Part shown: positions 16,171-24,149 of the stretch, one piece after another
Layout of the letters: the number at the start of each line of letters is the position of its first letter
How positions within the stretch are numbered: position 1 is the stretch's first letter
Assembly: GCA_963842575.1 (NCBI GenBank)
Contig: CAWJGS010000006.1
Location: forward strand, 1 to 64,000
Direction: 5' to 3'
Length of the DNA: 64,000 nt
Source of the DNA: JACDER01 sp963842575
GTDB taxonomy: Bacteria; Actinomycetota; Thermoleophilia; Gaiellales; Gaiellaceae
Translations under genes and position numbers: made by a program
Notes under the pieces: generated by a model
The model's database searches: none
Told to the model about the DNA's origin: nothing
Seen by the model: the letters and a program-made list of their open reading frames with translations, nothing else

Positions 16171-17137
16171 CTAGCTCGAGCTGCGTCGCAGCGCGATGCC
16201 GGTCATGATCTCGCGGACGGCGCGCTCGGCCACGAGCGCGGTGATATCCAGCGAGCCCACGTTCGAGGGACACACCTCGACCACGTCGGCACCGACGAGC
16301 GAGCACGCCGGCGGCGATCGTCCGGCACGCCCACAGCAGGTCGACGCTGCTCATCCCGCCGGGCTCGGGCGTGCCCGTCCCGGGCGCGAAAGCCGGATCG
16401 AGCACGTCGACGTCGACGGAGACAAACACAGGCCCGTCCTCCACCAGCGCGAGCGTCCGGCCGACGATCTCCTGGATGCCGAGCTCGCGCACCTCGTGCA
16501 TGAAGAAGCTCGTGATCCCGCGCTCCTCCTGCCAGCCGAACTCGGACTCGCCCGGCCAGTATCCGCGCAGACCGATCTGGACGTAGCGCTCCGGATCGAC
16601 TGCACCCGCCTCCACCAGGCGGAACATCGGCGTGCCGTGGGAGATCTCGACGCCGTAGACCTCACGGCCGGTGTCGGTGTGCGTGTCGAAGTGGACGAGG
16701 CCTACGGGGCCGTGCTGTGCGGAGCAGGCACGGATGTCGGGCTCGGCGATCGAGTGGTCGCCGCCCAGGACGATCGGGATTGCGCCCGCGGCGACGACCT
16801 CGCCGACCACGCGCTCGATGGCCGCGTGAGACGCGCCCGGATCGCTGGGGATGACCGGGGCGTCGCCGTAGTCGACCATGCGTAGCACCTGCGAGGCATC
16901 GACCTTCGCCTCGAGGTGAGGGCCCCAGGGACAGCCGGCGGCGCGGATAGCACGCGGCCCGAACCGCGCGCCCGGGCGATCAGAGGTGAGGTCGTCCGTC
17001 GGCGCGCCGACCACGGCCACGTCCACGCCGGCGAGTTGCGCGGGATCCTCCGTCCACGGCAACGAGCCGAACGTGAGCAGCCCCGCGTAGTCGGGCTTCT
17101 CGCCGTGGTCGCTCCAGCGGTGGACCGGGTCGAGCAC
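16171..17137 (-). CDS. Agmatinase/arginase-family ureohydrolase, one apparent frameshift
   Basis: All manganese-binding motifs are visible: GGDHS, the HFDTHTDT block and SVDVDVLDPAFAPGTGTPEPGG. A shift near 16300 is needed to reach the family ending (SLVGADVVEVCPSN, then LVAERAVREIM). The enzyme hydrolyses a guanidino compound to urea and an amine; agmatine is likeliest from family resemblance but not proven. A start at ATG 17173 would read through a perfect terminator hairpin, so I prefer GTG 17137 (VLDPVHRWSDHGEKPDYAG). No ribosome site precedes it, so the start remains uncertain. Confidence 0.82.
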
Positions 17138-17144
17138 AGAAAGA

Positions 17145-17175
17145 GAGTGGCGGACCGGCAAGCGGTCCGCCACTC
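17145..17175 (-). terminator. Rho-independent terminator of the small secreted-protein gene
   Basis: A perfect 13-bp stem (17145-17157 paired with 17163-17175) encloses a 5-nt loop. On the minus strand it is followed by the T-rich CTTTCTGTG. It lies 20 bp after the TAA of the upstream secreted-protein gene and directly before the agmatinase-family start. Confidence 0.75.
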
Positions 17176-17194
17176 GGTGAGTCGGTCGTACGAG

Positions 17195-17504
17195 TTAGAG
17201 AGAGGCGAGAAGCGACGCGATGTGGGCGCGCACGCTCTGGAGCTTCGCCTTGCGGTCGGCGTTCGTTGACCTTGGCGATGCGGGCGTCCAGCTTGCCTTC
17301 GATCTTGGTCAGGCGGGCCGAGATCCGCGTCTTGACGGCGGAGCACTTGGCCTTGGGGTTGACGTCGCACTTCGAGTGGTACTTGGCGATGTGCGCGTCG
17401 AGCTTGGCGACGCGGGCGTCGATTCCGGCCCCGTTGCCTGCGAACGCGACCGCCGACATGGTGAGCGCGCCGAGGAGAACAACCATTGCCGCAACTTTCT
17501 TCAC
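17195..17504 (-). CDS. Small secreted basic helical protein, one apparent frameshift
   Basis: A clear signal peptide (KKVAAMVVLLGALTMSAVAFA) is followed by an alternating Ala/Lys/Arg/Ile helical segment (RVAKLDAHIAKYHSKCDVNP, then TKIEGKLDARIAKVN) with two cysteines. A shift near 17268 gives a natural ending (ADRKAKLQSVRAHIASLLASL, TAA) just before a strong terminator. Without the shift the frame would run through the terminator. The mature protein of about 80 residues looks like a periplasm-like or wall-associated coiled-coil. The function is unknown. Confidence 0.68.
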
Positions 17505-17607
17505 GGATTTCCCTTTCGTTGGTGAACGATTCTCCCAAGAAGGAAAGCAGCCGTGCCTCAGCCGTCCGTAAGGCTTTCGGAAGGAATCTGTTAGGGCGCC
17601 AACGACC

Positions 17608-17853
17608 CTACTGCTCGTAGTTTTCGACGACCTCAGCGTCGCGCACGTGCGCCGCGTCCACGTCGAGACCCTGCTCGCGGAGCGCCCGGCGCTGCCGCAG
17701 AAGATCCCAGCTCTGGTCGAGGCTCACGCGGATCTCCTCGAGCCGGCGCCGCTCCTCCTCGGTCAGCCCGTCCTCGTGGCCGGCGCGCTCGAACAGGGCC
17801 TGCTCTTCCTCGACCAGCTGCTCTATGTGATTGTGGATCTGCTCGTCTGCCAT
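17608..17853 (-). CDS. DUF2630 family protein
   Basis: The start is ATG 17853 behind AGGAGGTGCGA. The 81-residue protein matches DUF2630 throughout: the N-terminal IHNHIEQLVEEEQALFER, the central EERRRLEEIRVSLDQSWDLLRQRRALRE and the closing ENYEQ. It is a short, charged, helical cytosolic protein typical of actinobacteria with no known function. It begins 9 bp after the glutaredoxin-GNAT fusion gene and is probably co-transcribed with it. Confidence 0.88.
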   Translation of the reverse strand: MADEQIHNHIEQLVEEEQALFERAGHEDGLTEEERRRLEEIRVSLDQSWDLLRQRRALREQGLDVDAAHVRDAEVVENYEQ

Positions 17854-17862
17854 TCGCACCTC

Positions 17863-18519
17863 CTAGTGGACACCGTATCCCGTCTCGAGGAGATCCCGGT
17901 ACTCGGGGTGTTCGTCGATCAGATGAGCGACGAACGGGCAGAGCGGGATGACGTCCAAATGCTGCCGGCGAGCGTCGTCCAGCGCCGCGAGCACGAGCTG
18001 CGTCCCGAAGCCGCGCCCGGAGCACTCTTCGTCCACCTCGGTGTGCGTGAAGGCGATCCGCCCGTCGCGCCGCCGGTAGGCCGCGAGCCCGATGAGGCGC
18101 CCGTCGAGCCGTAGCTCGTACCGGTTCTGCTCGGGGACGTCGACGACGACCGCCTCGTCGGACGTGTCCGGCGCCGGCTCGAGCTCGTCCGTTCCGCGGA
18201 AGTACTCGATGAGCTGTCCTGGCACATCCGTCTCGCGCGCGTCACGGTGCTCGTGGAACCGGTGGCGGTGCCCAGGCGCGTGTGGCCATGCAGACCGTCG
18301 GCGCAGGTGGGTGAAGATCTCTCGCGTCCCTCGGTAGAGCGTCCCGTCCTCTGCCTGAAGCACGGGGATCTGTTCGGAACCGGCAAGCGCGCGCAGCTCG
18401 TCCCGCTCCTCCGGCCACGGCTCGACCTGGCGAGCGACGAACGAAAGCCCGAGCTCGGTCAGCACCTCTCGCACCGCCGACGAGAACGGACACCACTCCG
18501 TCTGGTAGAGCGTCAGCAC
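17863..18519 (-). CDS. Glutaredoxin-like domain fused to a COG2388-type GNAT domain
   Basis: Residues 1-75 form a glutaredoxin/GST-N-like thioredoxin fold with the active site WCPFS (Cys10) and the cis-proline segment SEQIPVL. Residues about 120-218 form a small GNAT-like domain with HTEVDEECSGRGFGTQLVLAAL and the signature PLCPFVAHLIDEHPEY, typical of YjdJ/COG2388 acetyltransferase-like proteins. The linker is charged. A monothiol-type CPFS site suggests glutathionylation-like or mycothiol-linked chemistry, but neither substrate nor thiol is known. It is followed by DUF2630. The fusion is continuous in one frame, so it is not an artefact of the indels seen elsewhere. Confidence 0.8.
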   Translation of the reverse strand: MLTLYQTEWCPFSSAVREVLTELGLSFVARQVEPWPEERDELRALAGSEQIPVLQAEDGTLYRGTREIFTHLRRRSAWPHAPGHRHRFHEHRDARETDVPGQLIEYFRGTDELEPAPDTSDEAVVVDVPEQNRYELRLDGRLIGLAAYRRRDGRIAFTHTEVDEECSGRGFGTQLVLAALDDARRQHLDVIPLCPFVAHLIDEHPEYRDLLETGYGVH

Positions 18520-18536
18520 GTCGTTACCCTCTCTCC

Positions 18537-20360
18537 ATGGGGATGTTCTTCCACTCCTCCCAAGCCCCCGCTGAGCGTACCTCCGACCCTGAGCTTCGCC
18601 GGGCGAATCTCAGCCGAATCGGCCGGCTGTTCGCGCCGTACAAGGCGCGGCTGAGCGCCGTCCTGTCGCTGATCGTCCTGTCGGCGGGCCTCGGCGTCCT
18701 CCCCGCCTTCCTGCTCAGGCGCGTGCTGGAGGCGATCGGCCAGAACAACGCCACCGAGCTGTCGATCGCCGCCGCCGCGATGATCGCGATCGCAATCGTC
18801 ACCGGAGCGCTGGGCGTCTACCAGACGCTGCTCTCGAACCAGGTCGGGCAGCGCGTCATGCACGACCTGCGCGCGGCGGTCTATCGCCACCTCCAGCGGC
18901 TCTCGCTCGCGTTCTTCACGCGCACGCGCACCGGAGAGGTGCAGTCCCGCATCCAGAACGACATCGGCGGCGTCCAGAGCGTCGTCACCAACACGGCCAC
19001 CTCGATCGCCTCGAACGTGACCACGGTCGTGGCCACGATGATCGGCATGCTGCTGCTCAGCTGGCAGCTGGCGCTGTTCGCGTTCGCGCTCATCCCCCTG
19101 TTCGCGTGGCTGACGCGCCGCGTCGGAAACGAGCGCCGCCGGATCGCGAAGACGACGCAGGAGACGCTGGCCGACATCTCCAGCCTCGTCCAGGAGTCGC
19201 TCTCGGTCTCGGGGATCCTGCTCGGCAAGACGATGGGCCGCGGCGACGAGCTGGCCGACCGCTTCGAGAAGGACTCGCTCCGGCTTGCCGACCTCGAGGT
19301 GCGCCAGCGGATGACCGGCCGCTGGGTGATGGCGATGATCCAGACGAGCTTCGCGGTCATGCCGGCCGCGGTCTACTGGGTCGGCGGGCTGTTGATCCTG
19401 AACGGTTCGCACGCGATCACGATCCCGACGCTGGTCGCGTTCACGACCCTGCAGACGCGCCTCTTCTTCCCGGTCGGCTCGCTGCTCGGAGTCAGCCTCG
19501 ACGTCCAGACCTCGCTCGCGCTCTTCGACCGGATCTTCGAGTACCTCGACCAGCCGATCGACATCGTGGAGAAGCCGGACGCGATCGCGGTGGCCACGGC
19601 CGGAGACGTCGTCTTCGAGGACGTCTGGTTCCGCTACGGCGACGACTGGACGCTCCAGGACATCTCTTTCACGGTGCCGGCCGGGACGACTACCGCGCTG
19701 GTGGGCGAGACGGGCTCGGGGAAGACAACGCTCGGATACCTGGTGGCGCGGCTGTACGACGTCTCGCGCGGCCGGATCACGATCGGCGGAGTCGACATCC
19801 GCGACCTCAGCTTCAAGGCGCTCTCCGACCTCGTCGGCGTCGTCTCCCAGGAGACCTACCTCCTCCACGCGAGCGTGCGCGAGAACCTGCGGTTTGCGAA
19901 GCCGGAGGCGACAGACGAGGAGATCGAGTCCGCGGCCGAAGCCGCCCGCATCCACCATGTCATCGCCGCCCTGCCGGACGGCTACGACACCATGGTCGGC
20001 GAGCGTGGCTACCGCTTCTCGGGCGGAGAGAAACAGCGCATGGCCATCGCGCGCACGATCCTCCGCAACCCGCCGATCCTCGTCCTCGACGAGGCCACGA
20101 GCTCACTCGACGCCGAGACGGAGCGGCTCGTGCAGGAGGCGCTCGACCGGCTGGCGGAGGGGCGGACGACGATCGCGATCGCCCACCGCCTCTCTACCGT
20201 GCGCGACGCAGAGCAGATCGTCGTCCTCGACCACGGCAAGATCGTCGAGCGCGGGCGGCACGAGGATCTCCTCCTTGCCGGAGGACGCTATGCGGCGCTG
20301 GCAGCACGCGACGCGCTGCTGGCGACGGCGCCCGTCGCCTCACTCGCGGCCGCGACGTGA
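18537..20360 (+). CDS. ABC-type exporter, fused permease and ATPase
   Basis: The 607-residue half-transporter has six membrane helices in residues about 30-320, including LIVLSAGLGVLPAFLLRRVL and MIGMLLLSWQLALFAFALIPL. The ATPase domain has Walker A GETGSGKTT (about 388-396), Q-loop VVSQETYLL, signature FSGGEKQRMAIA (about 493), Walker B ILVLDEATSS and the switch histidine AIAHR. It would act as a homodimer, exporting lipids, peptides or drugs; the MsbA/LmrA-like type does not reveal the substrate. It is a single-gene unit: the upstream gene is divergent and a strong hairpin follows the stop. Confidence 0.92.
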   Translation: MGMFFHSSQAPAERTSDPELRRANLSRIGRLFAPYKARLSAVLSLIVLSAGLGVLPAFLLRRVLEAIGQNNATELSIAAAAMIAIAIVTGALGVYQTLLSNQVGQRVMHDLRAAVYRHLQRLSLAFFTRTRTGEVQSRIQNDIGGVQSVVTNTATSIASNVTTVVATMIGMLLLSWQLALFAFALIPLFAWLTRRVGNERRRIAKTTQETLADISSLVQESLSVSGILLGKTMGRGDELADRFEKDSLRLADLEVRQRMTGRWVMAMIQTSFAVMPAAVYWVGGLLILNGSHAITIPTLVAFTTLQTRLFFPVGSLLGVSLDVQTSLALFDRIFEYLDQPIDIVEKPDAIAVATAGDVVFEDVWFRYGDDWTLQDISFTVPAGTTTALVGETGSGKTTLGYLVARLYDVSRGRITIGGVDIRDLSFKALSDLVGVVSQETYLLHASVRENLRFAKPEATDEEIESAAEAARIHHVIAALPDGYDTMVGERGYRFSGGEKQRMAIARTILRNPPILVLDEATSSLDAETERLVQEALDRLAEGRTTIAIAHRLSTVRDAEQIVVLDHGKIVERGRHEDLLLAGGRYAALAARDALLATAPVASLAAAT

Positions 20361-20392
20361 CGCGCGGGGCCGGCGAGCCGGCCCCGCGCGTC
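20359..20392. terminator. Bidirectional terminator hairpin
   Basis: A perfect 15-bp GC-rich stem (20359-20373 with 20378-20392) and 4-nt loop starts inside the ABC exporter stop codon. It separates the exporter from the convergent DUF7144 gene. The trailing T-tract is weak on both sides. Confidence 0.7.
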
Positions 20393-20398
20393 TACTGC

Positions 20399-20818
20399 CT
20401 ACATCCCTTCTCTGACTATCGCTTCTTGCGCCGGTCCCCAACGGACGATCAGCGCATAGAGAACGACGATCGTCAGCGTGATGCTCGCCAGCGACCAGAG
20501 CGGGTACGCCTGATTGCCGAACGAGCCCAGCTGCCCGATCACGTTGATGCTGGCGACCACGATCGTGAACCACCGGGCCCACGACGATCCGGCCAGCAGC
20601 CCGAGCCCGGCGAGACCAAGGATGATCCCCCAGATCATGGTGATCCAGCCCCAGGTCGTCATGTCGAAGACGATGATCTGCTGCGGGCCGAACACGTAGT
20701 ACTGGTCGCGAATCACCGCGATCAACCCCTCGAAGAAGTCGATCGCGGCGATGATGACCATCAGCCAGCCGGCAAATGCGATCCAGCCGGCCCAGCGGTT
20801 ACCAGTTGCCGTTGTCAT
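20399..20818 (-). CDS. DUF7144-type four-helix membrane protein
   Basis: The 139-residue protein has four hydrophobic helices: IAFAGWLMVIIAAIDFFEGL, WGWITMIWGIILGLAGLGLL, FTIVVASINVIGQLGSF and LASITLTIVVLYALIV. The Trp/Gly-rich pattern and the YYVFGPQQIIVFDMTTWGW loop match a common actinobacterial membrane family now called DUF7144. The start follows AAAGGGGGCGTGG. No function is known. It is monocistronic and converges on the ABC exporter. Confidence 0.75.
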   Translation of the reverse strand: MTTATGNRWAGWIAFAGWLMVIIAAIDFFEGLIAVIRDQYYVFGPQQIIVFDMTTWGWITMIWGIILGLAGLGLLAGSSWARWFTIVVASINVIGQLGSFGNQAYPLWSLASITLTIVVLYALIVRWGPAQEAIVREGM

Positions 20819-20889
20819 CCACGCCCCCTTTTAGGTGCTTTTCGTGCGATTCTCCCACCGGAGAAATTGTCCTTCTTTACCCGGACGGG

Positions 20890-21303
20890 ATGAGCGATTT
20901 GAACGGCGACAACGAACAGCGTGTGCTGGCGGGACGGTGCGAGTGCCGCGCCGTCCGCTACGAGGTCGCGGACGAGTTCCGCTACGCGGCCAACTGCCAC
21001 TGCTCGAACTGCCGCGCGTCCACCGGGTCCGCGTTCAAGCCCTTCGCGGGAATCGAGCGGGACAAGCTGCGCGTCGTGGAGGGTGACCTCATGATCGTGG
21101 GCACAGAGGACGAGAACCACACGCGCTGCGCGGCGTGCGGATCGCTCCTCTACTCGGTGGTGCGCGACGGCGAGTGGGTGCACGTGGCGCTCGGCTCGCT
21201 CGAGGACGATCCGGGCATTCGTCCCACGGAGCACATCTTCGTGGGATCGAAGGCACCGTGGTACGAGATAACCGACGACCTCCCCCAGAACGAGGAGTAC
21301 TGA
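20890..21303 (+). CDS. GFA-family (glutathione-dependent formaldehyde-activating-like) zinc protein
   Basis: The 137-residue protein has the Gfa zinc motifs CECRAVRYEV, CHCSNCRASTGSAF and CAACGSLLYS, giving a two-zinc beta-tent fold. Most GFA members act on unknown thiol adducts, not formaldehyde itself. It overlaps the downstream dienelactone hydrolase by one base (TGATG) and heads a three-gene operon with a VOC protein. Confidence 0.85.
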   Translation: MSDLNGDNEQRVLAGRCECRAVRYEVADEFRYAANCHCSNCRASTGSAFKPFAGIERDKLRVVEGDLMIVGTEDENHTRCAACGSLLYSVVRDGEWVHVALGSLEDDPGIRPTEHIFVGSKAPWYEITDDLPQNEEY

Positions 21304-22007
21304 TGCCTGAACAGGAAGTCCGCGCCGATGACATGACCGTCTTCACCGTCCATCCCGAAGGCGAGGGGCCGTTTCCCGTCGCCGTGGTGTTCATGGACGC
21401 GCCCGGCTACCGCGAGGAGCTGAAGGAGCACGCGCGGCGCTATGCCGCCGACGGCTACTACGCCGTCCTCCCCGACCTCTTCCACCGCGCCGGCGAGAAG
21501 CTGACGATGGACGGTGAGGGACGCGAGCGGATCTTCGAGCTCGTTCGGAGCCTGACGCCGGAGATGGTGGACGAGGACACACGCGCGGCGCTCGAGGCGG
21601 TCGCGGACGACCCGGCCGCGTCGCCGGGCCCGAAGGTGTGCGTCGGGTACTGCATGGGCGCCCGCTTCGCGGTACACACCGCGGCGGCGATGCCGGAGGA
21701 GTTCGCCGCGGCGTCCGGGGCTCATCCGGGCGCTCTCGCCACGGACGAGCCGGACTCACCCCATCTCGAGCTGCCGCAGGTGCGCGGCGAGCTGTACATC
21801 GCCTTCGCCGAGCACGACCGCACGGCCACGCCGGAGTCCGTCGATCGTTTCCGCGACGCCATGACAGACGCCGGCGTGCGCGGCGAGGTCGAGCGGCTGC
21901 CGGGAACGGAGCACGGGTTCGCGATGGCCGACCGGGACATCTACGACAGAGACGCGGCGGAGCGGCACTTCGAGCGGACGCTCGACCTCTGGCGGAGGAA
22001 TCTCTAG
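21303..22007 (+). CDS. Dienelactone hydrolase-family protein
   Basis: The ATG shares its A with the GFA stop. The 234-residue protein has the Cys nucleophile of true dienelactone hydrolases in GYCMGARFAVH (about residues 115-125), an aspartate region before DRTATPESVDRF, and the catalytic histidine in PGTEHGFAM. The family opens dienelactones in chlorocatechol catabolism, but many members act on other esters. No other aromatic-degradation genes are adjacent. It overlaps the VOC gene start by one base. Confidence 0.87.
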   Translation: MPEQEVRADDMTVFTVHPEGEGPFPVAVVFMDAPGYREELKEHARRYAADGYYAVLPDLFHRAGEKLTMDGEGRERIFELVRSLTPEMVDEDTRAALEAVADDPAASPGPKVCVGYCMGARFAVHTAAAMPEEFAAASGAHPGALATDEPDSPHLELPQVRGELYIAFAEHDRTATPESVDRFRDAMTDAGVRGEVERLPGTEHGFAMADRDIYDRDAAERHFERTLDLWRRNL

Positions 22008-22441
22008 TGCTGACCAATCGATCCGCTCCTCCGGCGACGGTGACCCCGGTGCTCGTCTATCCGGACGTGCGGGCGGCGGTCGCGTGGCTGGAATCGGCGT
22101 TCGGATTCGGAGAGAGGGTGCGGATCGGCGACGACCACCGTGCCCAGTTACGGGTGGGCACGGACGGCGCCGTCGTCGTCGCCGACGTTCACGGCGCTCA
22201 GGTCGCACCGGAGGGCGGCGTGGTCACGCACCTGATCAAGGTCCGCGTGGAGGACGTCGACGCGGCGTTCGCGCAGGCCCGTGAAGCCGGGGGACGGATC
22301 CTCGAGGAACCCACGACGTATGAATACGGCGAGCGCTCGTGCGTCGTCGAAGACCCCGCCGGCCACCGGTGGGAGCTGACCCAGACAGTCCGCGACGTCG
22401 AACCCGAAGAGTGGGGCGGCGTCAGTGTCGCGCCCTGGTGA
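22007..22441 (+). CDS. VOC (glyoxalase/bleomycin-resistance) superfamily protein
   Basis: The GTG start shares a base with the upstream TAG. The 144-residue protein has paired beta-alpha-beta-beta-beta units: TPVLVYPDVRAAVAWLESAFGF, and later VRVEDVDAAFAQAREAGGRIL with VVEDPAGHRWELTQT. The terminal E-L is the usual metal-ligand position. The pattern resembles PhnB/28-kDa-type glyoxalase-like proteins. The substrate is unknown. It is the third gene of the GFA-dienelactone hydrolase operon and overlaps the convergent sigma-factor gene by 20 bp. Confidence 0.82.
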   Translation: MLTNRSAPPATVTPVLVYPDVRAAVAWLESAFGFGERVRIGDDHRAQLRVGTDGAVVVADVHGAQVAPEGGVVTHLIKVRVEDVDAAFAQAREAGGRILEEPTTYEYGERSCVVEDPAGHRWELTQTVRDVEPEEWGGVSVAPW

Positions 22442-23639
22442 GGCGCGCGGCCTGCGCCGTCAGATAGCGCTGCTCACGTAAGTTCGTCGCACGGCCGGCG
22501 GCGGCGCGGAACTCGTCTCGAGCGCCTTCCGTGTCGCCCGCCATCTCCAGGAGATGGGCGCGCACTGCGTGCAGCCGGTAGTGGCCCGCGAGCCGCTCGC
22601 CCACCTGGTCGAGGACGGCGAGCCCCGCCTGCGGCCCCTCTGCCATGGCTGTTGCGACCGCGCGGTTGAGCGTCACCACGGGGTTGTCGGTCAGCTGCTC
22701 GAGCAGGCCGTACAGCGCGAGGATCTGGGGCCAGTCCGTCTCGTCCGCGGTCGCCGCCCGGTCGTGCAGGGCCGCGATCGCGGCCTGGACGCGGTACTCG
22801 CCGAGCGGCTTCTTCCCCATCGCGCTGTTGAGCAGCGCCGTCCCCTCTGCGATGCGCGCGCGATCCCACTGCAAGCGGTCCTGTTCGGCGAGCGGGACGA
22901 GCTCGCCTGCTCCGTCCGTCCGGGCGAGACGGCGGGCGTCGATCAAGAGCATGAGGGCGAGCAGGCCGGTGACCTCGCCGTCCTCGGGGAGTAGCCGCTG
23001 GGCCATCCGCGCCAGCCGGATCGCCTCCTCCGACAGCTCGGCGCGCTGCAGCTCGCCGCCCGCGCTGCTCGCGTATCCCTCGTTGAAGATCAGGTAGAGG
23101 ACCCGCAGCACCTGCCCGACCCGCGCCGGACGCTCCTCCGGCCCGGGCATCCGGAACCCGAGTCCCGAGGACGTGATCCGCTGCTTCGCGCGGCTGATCC
23201 GCTGCGCCATGGTCGCTTCGTCCACGAGGAAGGCGGCGGCGATCTCGGCTGTCGTCAACCCGCCGGCGGCTCGCAGCGTCAGTGCGATCGCCGAGGCGTC
23301 GGTCAGCGCCGGATGGCAGCACATGAAGAGAACGGTGAGCGTGTCGTCCTCGTCGGGTACGTCGACGGCGGGAGGCTCCCGCGCGACGAGCTCCTCCCGC
23401 TGCCGCCGCGACCGCTCGCTGCGCAGCTGGTCGATCAGCCTCCGTTCGGCGGTCTGTAGGAGCCAGCCGCGGGGCTTTTCGGGAACGCCGTACCGCGGCC
23501 ACCGGTCCGCCGCCGCGATGAGCGCCTCCTGGACGGCGTCTTCCGCCGCCCCGAAATCGCCGCTCCGGCGGGCGAGCGTGCCGAGGACCTGCGGCGCCAG
23601 CTCGCGCAGCAGGTCCTCGACGCGACGCGGGACGTTCAG
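22422..23639 (-). CDS. ECF42-type RNA polymerase sigma factor with C-terminal TPR-like extension
   Basis: One uninterrupted frame of 405 codons runs from 23639. The N-terminal sigma-2 region (DFGAAEDAVQEALIAAADRW) and sigma-4 helix-turn-helix (LTTAEIAAAFLVDEATMAQR) are present. A helical extension of about 200 residues follows (LIFNEGYASSAGGEL, LTDNPVVTLNRAVA), typical of ECF42. No ATG, GTG or TTG opens the frame. The best start is CTG 23639 in CTGA, overlapping the stop of the DGPF gene. ECF42 factors are defined by linkage to DGPF proteins, as here, and appear to be controlled through their C-terminal extension rather than an anti-sigma factor. Confidence 0.85.
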   Translation of the reverse strand: MNVPRRVEDLLRELAPQVLGTLARRSGDFGAAEDAVQEALIAAADRWPRYGVPEKPRGWLLQTAERRLIDQLRSERSRRQREELVAREPPAVDVPDEDDTLTVLFMCCHPALTDASAIALTLRAAGGLTTAEIAAAFLVDEATMAQRISRAKQRITSSGLGFRMPGPEERPARVGQVLRVLYLIFNEGYASSAGGELQRAELSEEAIRLARMAQRLLPEDGEVTGLLALMLLIDARRLARTDGAGELVPLAEQDRLQWDRARIAEGTALLNSAMGKKPLGEYRVQAAIAALHDRAATADETDWPQILALYGLLEQLTDNPVVTLNRAVATAMAEGPQAGLAVLDQVGERLAGHYRLHAVRAHLLEMAGDTEGARDEFRAAAGRATNLREQRYLTAQAARLTRARH

Positions 23640-24076
23640 CGCTCGCCGCCTGCGGTCTGCAGGTAGTTCTCCATCTCGGCCGCATCCTTCGGCGCCGCCT
23701 CCATCACCTGCCGGACCTGGATCGGCTGCTGGGTCGGCACGCCGCCCTCACCGGGGACGGCCGACAGCCGCGCGGCGATCTCGAGGGCCCGCTCCTCGGA
23801 GTCGACCTCGACGATCTGGAAGCCGGCGAGCCACTCCTTGAACTCCTGGAAGGGGCCGTCGGTGACGACGGTCGACGAGCCGTCGGAGGTGACGATCTTG
23901 GCCAGGTCGGGCCCGGCCAGGACTTCGGACTGGACGCGCTCGCCGCTCTCCTCGAGCTCCCGGCCGAGCGCCCGGTAGTAGTCGAGGTGCGCCTCGACCT
24001 CCTCCGGCTTCCACTCCTCCATGGGCGACTCGGAGACACCGGGCTGGAAGTCGACGATCAGTGCGTACAAGGGCAT
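23636..24076 (-). CDS. DGPF/YCII-related protein, ECF42 partner
   Basis: The 146-residue protein has the YCII-like ferredoxin fold and the family motif DGPF in VVTDGPFQEFKEWLAGF (about 93-96). It ends GGER just at the sigma-factor start. DGPF proteins accompany ECF42 sigma factors in many actinobacteria and are thought to be targets or modulators of the sigma factor. The ATG follows AGAGGAGTGAG. Promoter recognition by the partner sigma is possible but I could not assign a specific motif. Confidence 0.87.
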   Translation of the reverse strand: MPLYALIVDFQPGVSESPMEEWKPEEVEAHLDYYRALGRELEESGERVQSEVLAGPDLAKIVTSDGSSTVVTDGPFQEFKEWLAGFQIVEVDSEERALEIAARLSAVPGEGGVPTQQPIQVRQVMEAAPKDAAEMENYLQTAGGER

Positions 24077-24137
24077 TTCTCACTCCTCTCTGGTGGACTG
24101 TCACCCCTGGAACGGAGCTCGACGCTCATTCTCGACA

Positions 24138-24143
24138 TACCCT
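24138..24143 (+). promoter_or_regulatory. Candidate leaderless -10 box of the GT2 gene
   Basis: TACCCT lies 6 nt before the GTG at 24150. No Shine-Dalgarno is visible. Confidence 0.4.
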
Positions 24144-24149
24144 GGCCCG

